A DNA stretch of 48,096 nt from an uncultured Granulosicoccaceae bacterium (GCA_937922945.1 CAKZUP010000187.1:1-48096); one strand, 5' to 3'. Positions 1 to 7,591 are shown, counted from the first letter of the stretch. Translations and numbers: made by a program. The notes: generated by a model not told the origin, from the sequence alone.

Positions 1-765
1 GCTTTAGCGTCGCTGGTATTAGGTATGGGCTTGCCGGTAACAGCGGCTTATATTGTTCTATCGATTCTTTCGGCACCAGCGCTTGCTGGTATGTTGGCCG
101 ATGTGCACATCGTGACTATGCTGGTTCAGGGTATTCAGGACCCTGTTGTGGCTGCGTCATTCATGTTGGTTGATTCGCCGCATGTGGCGAACCTCGCGGA
201 TGGTTTAAGTATTGCTGCCGCGCGGGAGCTTATGTCGTCAATGCCATTTGAGTTGGCCATTGTATTGCGCCCAACCTTGGTTAACCCGGAATTAATGATT
301 GGCTATTTGTTAACAGCACACCTTATTGTGTTCTGGTTAAGTCAGGACAGTAACGTAACCCCACCGGTTTGCCTTGCGGCGTTTACCGCTGCAGGAATAG
401 CAGGTTCCCACCCAATGCGCACCGGTGTTGAAGCCTGGAAAATTGCTAAAGGCTTGTACATTGTGCCGTTAATGTTTGCGTACACACCGCTGGTTACAGG
501 CACCTGGCTGGAAAAATGTCAGATTGGTTTTTTCTCATTGTTTGGCATCTATGCGTTTAACGCACTGTTGCAGCGCTATTCAGAAGGGCCAATGCCTTGG
601 TGGAAATTGGTGATTATTGTTGCCGGTGGTGTTGCAGCATTTATTCCGTTGCAGTTGTGGCTGAACATTGCAGGGGCTGTGGTCGTGGTTGCGGTGATTT
701 ATTCTACGATGGGTAAGGCTGGGGATAAAGGTGTGAGTAAGGGTGTGTTGCCAAGTAGCACTTAG
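1..765 (+). CDS. TRAP transporter large permease, fused type, C-terminal part (5' end outside window)
   Basis: The frame is open from base 1 and ends at TAG 763-765, giving 254 residues of a longer protein. The hydrophobic segments and the phrase GMGLPVTAAYIVL near the start are typical of the DctM-like half of fused 4TM/12TM TRAP permeases. These use an ion gradient and a periplasmic binding protein to import carboxylates or similar solutes across the inner membrane. The segment DSNVTPPVCLAAFTAAGIAG is a conserved part of the same family. The C-terminal third has three further membrane segments and ends in a short charged tail. The substrate cannot be told from this part, and the binding-protein gene would be upstream, outside the window. 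Confidence 0.88.
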   Translation, partial: ALASLVLGMGLPVTAAYIVLSILSAPALAGMLADVHIVTMLVQGIQDPVVAASFMLVDSPHVANLADGLSIAAARELMSSMPFELAIVLRPTLVNPELMIGYLLTAHLIVFWLSQDSNVTPPVCLAAFTAAGIAGSHPMRTGVEAWKIAKGLYIVPLMFAYTPLVTGTWLEKCQIGFFSLFGIYAFNALLQRYSEGPMPWWKLVIIVAGGVAAFIPLQLWLNIAGAVVVVAVIYSTMGKAGDKGVSKGVLPSST

Positions 766-822
766 TCTATAACCAATCATACTCTCCCGTTCAGCAATAA
801 CTTTTCATAGTAAAATGCTCCA

Positions 823-966
823 ATGAGCACGAGCAATACGAATACAAGCAAGTATCTTAGTTTGGTGCTTAGGCACAAGCCTGAAGCCGCCGGTGTTACG
901 CTGGATGAAAATGGCTGGGTAGAAATCGACAGTCTGTATATAAGCAAAGTGGGTCGTGACGTCTAA
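823..966 (+). pseudogene. 5' remnant of RNA 2'-phosphotransferase (KptA/Tpt1 family)
   Basis: A 47-codon frame begins at ATG 823. Residues about 10-38 read SKYLSLVLRHKPE followed by VTLDENGWVEID, which is the N-terminal signature of KptA/Tpt1 enzymes. These remove an internal 2'-phosphate from spliced RNA using NAD. Complete proteins are about 180-200 residues. Here the similarity stops after 'IDSL', the next residues are unrelated, and TAA follows at 964-966. The H and the R residues needed later for NAD binding are absent from the sequence that follows. I read it as a truncated gene, perhaps cut when the accessory patch to its right arrived. It could be translated as a short peptide but cannot be an active enzyme. 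Confidence 0.75.
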
Positions 967-1183
967 TGCGTCGATGGAAGATTCAGTTGCGCTCAGCGCG
1001 CTACGCCAGAACACATCCAGAGTGTAACTGCAAGCTAGTCGTTATTGTTTGCCGTACTAATCACTCCTCTATCAGCTTACGTTATATAGGTATAGGTTGT
1101 TAAATTTGAATTTGTTGAGATAACCACTCAAATGTTTTTATTGGTGAAAGCGGTGCAACTTCCAGACTGTCGTTCTCACTCGA
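967..1183. other. Non-coding stretch after the kptA remnant
   Basis: About 217 bases with no convincing gene. A 17-codon frame starting at 975 has no recognisable similarity. The stretch becomes AT-rich after 1070. No attC-like recombination site, repeat or transposon end was recognised. It probably carries the junction between the chromosome and the accessory patch. Confidence 0.4.
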
Positions 1184-1522
1184 TTGAACCAGTCCTACTT
1201 GGAAATCGCAATTATATTAAATTCACGTATTAAACGATTCCTATTCGCAAGTCTATTGTGGGCCGTGTCCTGGCCGATCATTTATTATTTCAAGATAGGT
1301 GAAATAACAGGCCCTCAAGCGTGGTTCTGGATTGTGGGGGAAATAAACTATCCAGTAGTGGCAATAGCTTATACTTTAATAGATAGAATTTGTGAGCGTT
1401 TTGGCATGAAGCCAAGTGTCACGTTTATTGTTTCGGTTATAGTGATATTGATTTGCATGCCGTACTACTATAAGCACTATGGATTTGCGTTGGGAGTAAC
1501 CTTAGAAGCCAGGTATTTGTAA
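1184..1522 (+). CDS. Small hypothetical membrane protein, weakly supported
   Basis: An open frame of 112 codons starts with TTG at 1184. No clear ribosome binding site precedes it, and the only in-frame ATG is internal, in the sequence FGMKP. The product would have three or four hydrophobic segments, roughly residues 15-36, 44-62 and 77-95, separated by short loops with a few Arg and Lys residues. That composition argues for a real inner-membrane protein rather than a chance frame. The family was not recognised. The region is AT-richer than the flanking core genes, as is the rest of this patch. Confidence 0.4.
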   Translation: MNQSYLEIAIILNSRIKRFLFASLLWAVSWPIIYYFKIGEITGPQAWFWIVGEINYPVVAIAYTLIDRICERFGMKPSVTFIVSVIVILICMPYYYKHYGFALGVTLEARYL

Positions 1523-1665
1523 GAATACATTTCAAGCAGTATATGTGGAACTCAACTGGTATTACGAGCCACGAGAAGGCGTTGCAGATGTCCAAATGTC
1601 GCTAGTCTGTTTAAGCTGAGTGCAGTTAGTTAAAATATCTAGGGTTGATATGCAATAGGATAATA

Positions 1666-2001
1666 GTGAATAAATTACTGCTATCAATTGTCCCATTGAT
1701 CACACTTGGATGCTCCTCTTCGGAAACTGTAGTAGTTGAAGCTCCAAGCCTAACTGATCAAGAAATAAACCTAGTGTTTGGCACAGATGACGCTGATACT
1801 AATTCTAGCGAACTTCCATTTGATCCCCTTGGCAGTATTGATATCCCAGTAGGTGGGTTTGATTCAATACCAGTGCGAGAGCTGGTTGGAGACTTCAGTT
1901 ACGAACCTTTCAATGAACGCGATGGCATTTTCATTACCTTCTTATACAATGAGATAATGTACTGGTGTTATGTCAGTAATTGTAAGTACGATGTGTTCTA
2001 A
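1666..2001 (+). CDS. Small hypothetical lipoprotein
   Basis: The start chosen is GTG 1666, because AGGA at 1657-1660 sits five bases upstream. An alternative TTG at 1645 in the same frame lacks this spacing. The product is 111 residues. It begins with a short basic n-region (MNK), a hydrophobic stretch and Cys16 in the context ITLGC, followed by SSSE. This is a plausible but imperfect lipobox (Thr rather than Leu at -3), pointing to lipid attachment. The mature part is acidic, with many Asp and Glu residues. The end of the protein has two Cys residues four apart (CYVSNC) that could form a disulfide. No family was recognised. Confidence 0.55.
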   Translation: MNKLLLSIVPLITLGCSSSETVVVEAPSLTDQEINLVFGTDDADTNSSELPFDPLGSIDIPVGGFDSIPVRELVGDFSYEPFNERDGIFITFLYNEIMYWCYVSNCKYDVF

Positions 2002-2035
2002 CGAAGACGTGTACGCTAACTGATTGCGTGGTGTT

Positions 2036-2473
2036 ATGAACTTAATTGCTGAAATTCGTAATAGTTGGGGTTGGGCTGGAATAGAGCCAATAGAGGTAGT
2101 GGGTGACAATGATTTCGGTAATCTGATTGTCAGAGATGTAAACGGGCGGTATTGGCGTATTTGTCCCGAAGATGTTTATTGCGAAGTTATAGCCCAAGAT
2201 GAAAATCAGCTAAATAGTCTCTCGAAAAACCAAGAGTTTCTTACAGATTGGCATATGTCAGCACTTGTCGAGCAAGCAAAGCAAAGCGCTGGTTCTCTAC
2301 AAAAAGGCCGCAAATATTGCCTGGCAATTCCAAGCGTCCTGGGTGGGAAATACGAAGCCTCTAATATCAAGACTGCACCACTTGCAGAGATAATTAGTCT
2401 ATCGGGTGACATAGCGAAGCAGATACAAAACTTGCCCGATGGCGCGGAAATTCGACTTAACGTTGTGGACTAA
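2036..2473 (+). CDS. Tdi1/DUF1851-type immunity-like protein
   Basis: 145 residues from ATG 2036. A TTG at 2024 lies in the same frame but has no advantage. The N-terminal part (WGWAGIEPIEVV, then DFGNLIVRDVNGRYWRI) and the C-terminal part (CLAIPSVLGGKYEASNIK, then SGDIAKQIQNLPDGA) match the pattern I know for the Tdi1-like DUF1851 family. Members include the immunity protein that protects Agrobacterium from the type VI secreted DNase Tde1. No toxin gene or type VI component is visible next to it, so here it is an orphan. Assignment to the family is fairly secure from the sequence. The immunity role is inferred from family knowledge only. Confidence 0.65.
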   Translation: MNLIAEIRNSWGWAGIEPIEVVGDNDFGNLIVRDVNGRYWRICPEDVYCEVIAQDENQLNSLSKNQEFLTDWHMSALVEQAKQSAGSLQKGRKYCLAIPSVLGGKYEASNIKTAPLAEIISLSGDIAKQIQNLPDGAEIRLNVVD

Positions 2474-2511
2474 TGGCTGGGTAGCGGCCCATATGTTCAA
2501 TTATTAAAATA

Positions 2512-2532
2512 AGGGCTGTATGTGCCAGCCCT
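2512..2532 (+). terminator. Possible weak terminator hairpin
   Basis: Perfect 7-bp arms (AGGGCTG at 2512-2518 and CAGCCCT at 2526-2532) enclose a 7-base loop, 39 bases after the preceding stop. There is no real T run behind it, so termination is only possible, not shown. Confidence 0.3.
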
Positions 2533-2687
2533 ATCCTTAACAAGTTGATCAACACGGGGGGTTATACGATTCTCTGTCAGGCGTACTGTTAAATACCACT
2601 GTACTGATTTTATAGTTGTTCTGTAATACGCCGTGGCAGTCTGTGAGATAATTTAGTGCAAAGTATTCATTTCAACTGGAAGAAAAT

Positions 2688-2915
2688 ATGTCAAAGAAAG
2701 ATAGGCATGTAGTTCCGAATTCTGACAATGGATGGAGCGTTCGTAGATCAGGTTCTGAGCGCGCTTCTCGTGTGTTTGATACACAGGCGCAGGCGATAGC
2801 TTACGCGCGATCTCACGCCAAGAAAGATAAGGCAGAACTTTATATTCACAAGAAAGACGGAACAATTCGTGACAGGGATAGTTACGGCAATGATCCAAAA
2901 AAATCAAAAGGCTGA
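2688..2915 (+). CDS. DUF2188 domain protein
   Basis: 75 residues from ATG 2688, preceded by GGAAG at 2679-2683. The layout is that of DUF2188 proteins: an N-terminal HVVPNSDNGWSVRRSGSERA strand region, a helix DTQAQAIAYARSHAKKDKAEL, and the closing IHKKDGTIRDRDSYGNDP. The family is small and basic, with unknown biochemical function. The stop lies 15 bases before the next start, and the next gene has its own strong ribosome binding site, so the two genes are almost certainly co-transcribed. I infer that the two proteins act together. Confidence 0.8.
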   Translation: MSKKDRHVVPNSDNGWSVRRSGSERASRVFDTQAQAIAYARSHAKKDKAELYIHKKDGTIRDRDSYGNDPKKSKG

Positions 2916-2930
2916 ACATAAGGGGTTGAA

Positions 2931-3551
2931 ATGGATTTCGAAAAAAATGTATTCGTTAACTGTCCGTTCGATCAAGCATATATCAGTCTGTTACGACCAT
3001 TGCTTTTCACCATTATCTACTTGGGGTTCACACCAAGAATTGCATTAGAAGCGTTAGATTCAGGCAGTCCGCGTATTGAAAAGATAGCAAAACTGATACG
3101 GGAATCGAAGTATGGAATCCATGATTTGTCGCGACTTAAGGCCAAAACTAAAGGTGAATTATTCCGCTTGAACATGCCTTTTGAGCTAGGGCTCGACGTT
3201 GGTTGCAGAATGTATGGAGCCGGCAAGCTAAAATCTAAGCGTTGTTTAATTCTTGAAGAAGAGAAATTCCGATATCAGGCAGCAATTTCAGATATTTCTA
3301 ATTCTGATATAGCAACTCACGGTGCAGAGCCTGAACTAGTAACAACTGAAGTGAGAAATTGGTTGGCCTCGCATATGCTTCATCGGCCTAAAGGGCCAGC
3401 TGCCGTTTGGGGTGCCTACATAGACTTCATGGGTAAGAATTACGATGATCTCATCGCCCTTGGATATTCAAAAAAAGATGTTGAATTGCTTCCAGTTAAT
3501 GAGCTAATGAAAGATATGCTGCGGTGGGTGAGTACAAATAGCCACCAGTAA
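2931..3551 (+). CDS. Conserved protein of unknown function, possible nucleotide/NAD-processing fold
   Basis: 206 residues from ATG 2931, with AAGGGG at 2920-2925 as ribosome binding site. Conserved-looking blocks are NVFVNCPFD (residues 6-14), YGIHDLSR (61-68), RLNMPFELGLDVG (79-91) and DISNSDIATHG (121-131). I recognise this as a widespread family without an assigned function. The strand-Asp / N-x-x-x-E-L-G-L arrangement resembles nucleoside 2-deoxyribosyltransferase and TIR-like Rossmann folds. There an Asp and a Glu lie at the active site, and here Asp65 and Glu85 would be candidates. That is inference from pattern, not proof. No signal peptide or membrane segment is seen. It is the second gene of a pair with the DUF2188 gene. 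Confidence 0.7.
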   Translation: MDFEKNVFVNCPFDQAYISLLRPLLFTIIYLGFTPRIALEALDSGSPRIEKIAKLIRESKYGIHDLSRLKAKTKGELFRLNMPFELGLDVGCRMYGAGKLKSKRCLILEEEKFRYQAAISDISNSDIATHGAEPELVTTEVRNWLASHMLHRPKGPAAVWGAYIDFMGKNYDDLIALGYSKKDVELLPVNELMKDMLRWVSTNSHQ

Positions 3552-3642
3552 CGCGAATTGGCTTTAACCAGACTTTCCGGTTTCTATAATTTCGAAATGT
3601 GGGCACGGTTGCCCAATGGTTTAACTGGTGGTTTGTTTTTTT
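3541..3642 (+). repeat. Imperfect inverted repeat with trailing T run, possible terminator
   Basis: The arms GCCACCAGTAA (3541-3551) and TTAACTGGTGG (3621-3631) match as an inverted pair apart from one unpaired base. A second inner pair, ATTGGC (3557-3562) and GCCCAAT (3611-3617), matches with one extra base. The right arm is followed by TTTGTTTTTTT. The folded form could stop transcription of the upstream gene pair. The long interior is unusual for a simple terminator and recalls a recombination or structured-RNA element, but no integron core site was found. Confidence 0.4.
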
Positions 3643-3725
3643 GCTTGCGAATTTTAGTTAACTTCCCACGTAATGCGCGCTAATTAAGGCGTATTGGTGA
3701 GATCTCGCGGCATCGTATAGCTCAA

Positions 3726-5138
3726 CTACTCCAGCTCCAACTCCTTAATCTTCCTTGTCAATGTATTACGCCCCCAACCCAACAACCGCGCAGCCTCTTG
3801 CCGCTTGTCCTGCGTTTTGTTCAGCGCAACCTGTATCAGTATCTTCTCAAATACGCTGGTTGCTTTGGGTAACAGATTAACTTCACCGTCGTGCAGTGCT
3901 TTATTAGCCCATTGGCGAAAGCTTGCTTCCCAGTTTGTGTCTGCGTCGGTGGGAAGTTCCTGATTGTGTTTCGGTAAGTCGCTTATCTCCAGCTCATTGT
4001 TGCTGGCCATAACGGTAAGCCAGTGAGCAATATTTTGTAATTGGCGTACATTTCCAGGCCAAGGTAAAGCCGTGATATAAGCTTTAAATTCAGGCGTCAT
4101 CACTTTGGGTGTTTCATTCAACTCAACAGCGGCCTTGTCCAGAAAATGCGTTAACAGCATAGGAATATCTTCACGGCGTTCACGTAGTGGCGGTGCTTCT
4201 ATGCGAATGACATTCAGGCGATGGAAAAGATCTTCACGGAACTGTTTTTTCTCAACCAGCTCTTCAAGGTGCTGATGCGTTGCCGCCACAATGCGTACAT
4301 CGACCTGTATAGGCGTGTGGCCACCAACCCGATAAAACTGTCCATCTGCCAGAACACGCAATAAACGCGTTTGCGAAGAGGCTGGCATATCGCCGATTTC
4401 ATCGAGAAACAGTGTGCCACCGTCGGCTTGTTCAAAACGTCCGATACGGGTCGACTGAGCGCCGGTAAATGCGCCTTTCTCATGTCCGAATAGTTCAGAT
4501 TCCATTAAGTCATGCGGAATGGCTGCCATGTTCAATGCCACAAATGGCTTCTCAGAACGGGGGCTATGATGATGCAGCGCGTGTGCGATTAATTCCTTAC
4601 CCGTTCCCGATTCGCCATTAATTAGTACCGTAATTTTTGATTTACTCAATCGGCCAATGGCTTTGAACACTTCCTGCATTGCAGGCGCATCGCCAATAAG
4701 CTCGTCTGCTGTTTTCTCTTTTTTTTCTGTGCTGGTCTCTTTTGCCGGGCGTTTTTGCTCATCACGACGAACCTCACATGCGCGTTTGGTTCTCTCAATA
4801 ACACTGTCGACATCAAACGGTTTGGCGATGTACTCAAACGCACCTTCTTCAAATGCGGTTACCGTGCTATCCAGATCGGAGTAGGCGGTCATGATAAGCA
4901 CCGGTAAGTCCGGGTGTATTGCTTTAAGTTGTTTCAACAGTGATAACCCGTCCGAGCCGGGCATTCGTATGTCACTAATCACAACGTTTGGTGGGATGGC
5001 ATTGTCGCGAATAAGCTGCAACGCATCGTCCGCAGATTCAAACGTTGTGACTTCCATATTCGCCTGTTTAAGGGCTTTTTCCAACACCCAGCGAATCGAC
5101 TTATCATCGTCGATAACCCATACGTATTCGTCGTTCAT
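3726..5138 (-). CDS. ntrC: Nitrogen regulation response regulator NtrC
   Basis: 470 residues, the usual length. The receiver domain has the acidic pocket DDD (10-12) and phospho-acceptor Asp56 (VISDIRMPG). A central AAA+ sigma-54 interaction domain follows, with the Walker A motif GESGTGKE and the sigma-54 contact loop GAFTGA. A C-terminal Fis-type helix-turn-helix ([19 protein letters not shown]) completes it. When NtrB phosphorylates Asp56 the protein oligomerises at palindromic enhancers and drives sigma-54 promoters for nitrogen assimilation. The start codon overlaps the ntrB stop as ATGA (5135-5138), indicating translational coupling. Likely targets in this window are glnA and its own operon. 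Confidence 0.96.
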   Translation of the reverse strand: MNDEYVWVIDDDKSIRWVLEKALKQANMEVTTFESADDALQLIRDNAIPPNVVISDIRMPGSDGLSLLKQLKAIHPDLPVLIMTAYSDLDSTVTAFEEGAFEYIAKPFDVDSVIERTKRACEVRRDEQKRPAKETSTEKKEKTADELIGDAPAMQEVFKAIGRLSKSKITVLINGESGTGKELIAHALHHHSPRSEKPFVALNMAAIPHDLMESELFGHEKGAFTGAQSTRIGRFEQADGGTLFLDEIGDMPASSQTRLLRVLADGQFYRVGGHTPIQVDVRIVAATHQHLEELVEKKQFREDLFHRLNVIRIEAPPLRERREDIPMLLTHFLDKAAVELNETPKVMTPEFKAYITALPWPGNVRQLQNIAHWLTVMASNNELEISDLPKHNQELPTDADTNWEASFRQWANKALHDGEVNLLPKATSVFEKILIQVALNKTQDKRQEAARLLGWGRNTLTRKIKELELE

Positions 5139-6202
5139 AAAATCTCCAATGGGGTTAATACGGTGAACACGGTATTGCCCGGTTCGCTTTCACATTCAAT
5201 GAGTCCACCAAGCTGATTCATAATGGACTGCGCAATAGAGAGTCCGAGGCCGGTACCCATATCGGTACCCGATACCATCGGATAGAAAATCTGATCTAAC
5301 AATGCAGCTGGAACGCCCGGTCCGTCGTCACGTATTTCCAATGCAGCAACCAATGGATGGCGTTCTGAACCGATCGTGAAGCTACTGATTACGCGCGAAC
5401 GAAAAACAATGTTGCCTTTATCACCCACGGCATTGATGGCGTTACCGGCGATGTTCAACAGCACTTGCACGAGTCTGTCGCGATCGCTGTAGAACTCAGG
5501 AATGCTGGGGTCGTAGTCGAATGTTATATCAACGCTTTGCGGCGCACCGACGCGTGAAATTTTTCTAACATGTTCGAGCACTTCATGGATATTAACGATG
5601 TCGCGTTTGGGTTTCGACACGGGGCCAAGCATGCGATCGATCAGTGAGCGTAGTCGGTCTGCTTCCTGAATAATGATGGACGTGTAGTCGTGTAGTTCAG
5701 GATCTTCCAGTTGTTTGTCGAGTAGTTGCGCCGCACCTCGAAGGCCGCCCAACGGATTTTTTATTTCGTGTGCCAACCCGCGGAGTAACGAGCGCGAGTG
5801 CTCTTGCTGCGCAAGAATAGCTTCATCCCGCGCGATACGCAGTGAGCGATCGAGCGCATCGATTTCAATAAGTAAGCCGCGTTGATTGTTAGAGGTAATC
5901 TGTGGCGTTATAGAGCAGTCGACCACCTTGGGCTCCAGGCCGTGAGGTTCAATAATGGCTTGGCGATCTGTGTAGGGTTGGCCACTGTCAATCGCTTCGC
6001 GTAATCGTGTGAGCAGGGCATCGGAGATATTGACAACTTGAATCAGCTTTTTGCCCAGCGTTCTGCTCATGCTGGCGCTGAGCAGTTGTTCTGCAGCGGC
6101 ATTCAGGTACACAATCCGCAAATTGTCGTCGAGCAGTATCACTGCAGTGGACAGCTGATCGAGAAGCGCAAATTCTCCAAATGTTTCGGTTTGAGTGGTC
6201 AT
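5135..6202 (-). CDS. ntrB: Nitrogen regulation sensor histidine kinase NtrB
   Basis: 355 residues, cytoplasmic, no membrane segment. An N-terminal PAS-like domain (about 8-75) is followed by the dimerisation/phosphoacceptor helix with His145 in LAHEIKNPLGGLRGA. The ATP-binding domain has an N box (NIAGNAINAV), a G1 box (DDGPGVP) and a G2 box (GTGLGLSIAQSI). The family phosphorylates NtrC under nitrogen limitation and dephosphorylates it when PII is bound. The gene lies downstream of the DUF4124 gene on the same strand, and a terminator separates them. It is therefore expected to have its own promoter in 6203-6350, where an NtrC-like palindrome is found. Confidence 0.95.
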   Translation of the reverse strand: MTTQTETFGEFALLDQLSTAVILLDDNLRIVYLNAAAEQLLSASMSRTLGKKLIQVVNISDALLTRLREAIDSGQPYTDRQAIIEPHGLEPKVVDCSITPQITSNNQRGLLIEIDALDRSLRIARDEAILAQQEHSRSLLRGLAHEIKNPLGGLRGAAQLLDKQLEDPELHDYTSIIIQEADRLRSLIDRMLGPVSKPKRDIVNIHEVLEHVRKISRVGAPQSVDITFDYDPSIPEFYSDRDRLVQVLLNIAGNAINAVGDKGNIVFRSRVISSFTIGSERHPLVAALEIRDDGPGVPAALLDQIFYPMVSGTDMGTGLGLSIAQSIMNQLGGLIECESEPGNTVFTVLTPLEIL

Positions 6203-6328
6203 CGTTTCCTGAATGGTGCAATTCTCGAACCCTGTAATCGGGTTGGTAACATTGCCGTTTTTAAGATAATAATTGTATAAAAATCAATTAGATATGATTT
6301 CAAGTGTCCGAATTGGAGAAAAATAGAA

Positions 6329-6345
6329 TGCACTATAATAATGCA
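6329..6345 (-). promoter_or_regulatory. Putative NtrC binding site upstream of ntrB
   Basis: TGCACTATAATAATGCA is a 17-bp near-palindrome matching the NtrC consensus TGCACYA-N3-TRGTGCA at 13 of the 14 defined bases. The mismatch is A for G in the right half. It lies about 127 bp before the ntrB start, which suggests autoregulation of ntrBC. Binding itself is inferred. Confidence 0.5.
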
Positions 6346-6353
6346 TCAAGGGG

Positions 6354-6376
6354 AAAAAGCGCACCTAAAAGGTGCG
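6354..6376 (-). terminator. Rho-independent terminator of the DUF4124 gene
   Basis: CGCACCT (6360-6366) and AGGTGCG (6370-6376) form a perfect 7-bp stem with a 3-base loop. On the minus strand the stem is followed by C and five T residues (complement of 6354-6358). It lies about 105 bases after the stop of the DUF4124 gene and ahead of ntrB. Confidence 0.7.
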
Positions 6377-6479
6377 ATCAGGGTTGAAAGTCGATCTGGT
6401 AGGCGACGCGGCAGTCATTGAATTTAGACGATGTTGATGTGAGGCGGTGTGCCTCAGAGTTCGGTGGTCAAATCAGAGG

Positions 6480-7142
6480 CTACTGGCCAGCGACGCGATA
6501 CTTAACGTGAATCTGTGTTTTCTCAGAAGACAAATACAATCGACCTTTCTCATCAACCAACTTCACCTGCAGCACGCGCGTACCGCGCTCCGGCGGGGGC
6601 AGGCTGAGCATGGGTCGTTTGCCACTGGCGATGAGTATGTCGTCCATCCATAGCTGAGCTGTCAGGCCACTCTCATGCATGGGCGTTGGATAGGATTGAA
6701 ACTCCACCCATGTATTGCCCAAAGGGTCTTGCAGGATGGCATCGTGAATGGGCGTAAGAATCTCTATGGTTGTCACCGGTAGGAATGTTGCTGGTTCCTT
6801 GGGCTCGACATACGTAGCTTTTGGGGGATTCTTGGGTTCTGGCGCCACTAGTACCCCTTCGGTTTCAGAGTCAGGCTCGTCAGCTGTTGGGGATACAGAA
6901 GATTCGCTGCTCACGTTTTCTTCTGCTTCCAGCGCCTCTTTGGTTTTCTGTGCCGCCTCGTTCAGCGATTCTGCGCCTTCCAGAGGTTGGTCGGTGAAAA
7001 CGATGTTGCCATCTTTATCAACCGATTTATAAATAGCACCAGCCACGGCATCGACAGTTTGCAACGCAAAAAACAGTGCAGCCGCACCGAGAATGGCCGG
7101 TTGACAAAGCCCATGCGCAAACCGAATTACCTGCTTGGCCAT
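6480..7142 (-). CDS. DUF4124 domain protein, exported
   Basis: 220 residues if ATG 7142 is used. That start gives a convincing signal peptide (MAKQVIRFAHGL, a hydrophobic stretch, cleavage near AVAGA). In-frame ATGs at 7175 and 7214 would add 11 or 24 residues, and none has a good ribosome binding site. Directly after the signal comes IYKSVDKDGNIVFTDQP, the DUF4124 signature. A low-complexity acidic linker rich in Glu, Ser and Pro follows, then a C-terminal beta-rich domain (ILTPIHDAILQDPLGNTWVEF onwards). Function is unknown. In many Gammaproteobacteria such a gene sits between glnA and ntrBC. Here it is next to ntrB but apart from glnA. Confidence 0.75.
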   Translation of the reverse strand: MAKQVIRFAHGLCQPAILGAAALFFALQTVDAVAGAIYKSVDKDGNIVFTDQPLEGAESLNEAAQKTKEALEAEENVSSESSVSPTADEPDSETEGVLVAPEPKNPPKATYVEPKEPATFLPVTTIEILTPIHDAILQDPLGNTWVEFQSYPTPMHESGLTAQLWMDDILIASGKRPMLSLPPPERGTRVLQVKLVDEKGRLYLSSEKTQIHVKYRVAGQ

Positions 7143-7457
7143 GATTGATTTGACGTTGGAAAACAGCGGTCTCATGCCACTGGAAAATGCATTTTTCAGT
7201 CCATTCAGCATCACTTGGCGGGTCAGTCATGCACGTGAATTTTGCAAAATGCTAACTGGTTATCGACATAGGGCTGGCTGAACGCAAAACAGACGCACCC
7301 GACTGGCTCTGTATCAGCGTGTCTGGTTCATCGCTCGAGCTGCCCAGAGGAACGCCCGACCGTGTTATCAGCGTGAATAAAAACGGCTGAGTTCACGATT
7401 TACTAAGCCACAAATTGTCAGTTTTTTTCTGATTGTCTATCAGTTAAAAACGATAGA

Positions 7458-7485
7458 GAACACGGTGCTGCGGAGCGGAGTCAAA
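7458..7485 (+). promoter_or_regulatory. Possible sigma-E (AlgU)-type promoter
   Basis: GAACAC at 7458-7463 and TCAAA at 7481-7485 are separated by 17 bases. This is close to the extracytoplasmic stress sigma consensus GGAACTT-N16/17-TCAAA or TCTGA. It would give a leader of about 100 bases for the periplasmic protease gene, a usual member of that regulon. The -35 match is incomplete. Confidence 0.35.
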
Positions 7486-7509
7486 TTATGACTTTTTCTC
7501 AATTGGGCA

Positions 7510-7534
7510 TGTGTTGAATTTTCGAATTAACACA
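7510..7534 (+). promoter_or_regulatory. Short inverted repeat, possible operator
   Basis: TGTGTTGAATT and AATTAACACA face each other across a 4-base centre, 58 bases before the protease start. The arms are AT-rich and differ by one base, so a regulator site is only a suggestion. Confidence 0.25.
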
Positions 7535-7591
7535 CCATGATTTCGCGGAGATTAACGATCAACCAAATTTTAAACCGCAAGGAGATTCTTC

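Larger units (their letters stand above)
7215..7591. other. Intergenic region between divergent DUF4124 and degP-like genes
   Basis: No gene was found in this stretch. It should contain the promoters of both divergent genes. Recognisable parts are a sigma-E-like element (7458-7485) and a short palindrome (7510-7534), listed separately. T- and A-rich tracts occur at 7421-7450. Confidence 0.5.

Noticed and set aside
780..3725. Integron gene cassette array
   Set aside because: Several small genes on one strand looked like cassettes. No intI gene was found, and no pair of RYYYAAC / GTTRRRY core sites with proper spacing lies between them.
6218..6231. Sigma-54 promoter of ntrB
   Set aside because: GG-N10-GC is present on the minus strand, but the start site would fall about four bases before the ATG, leaving no room for a ribosome binding site.
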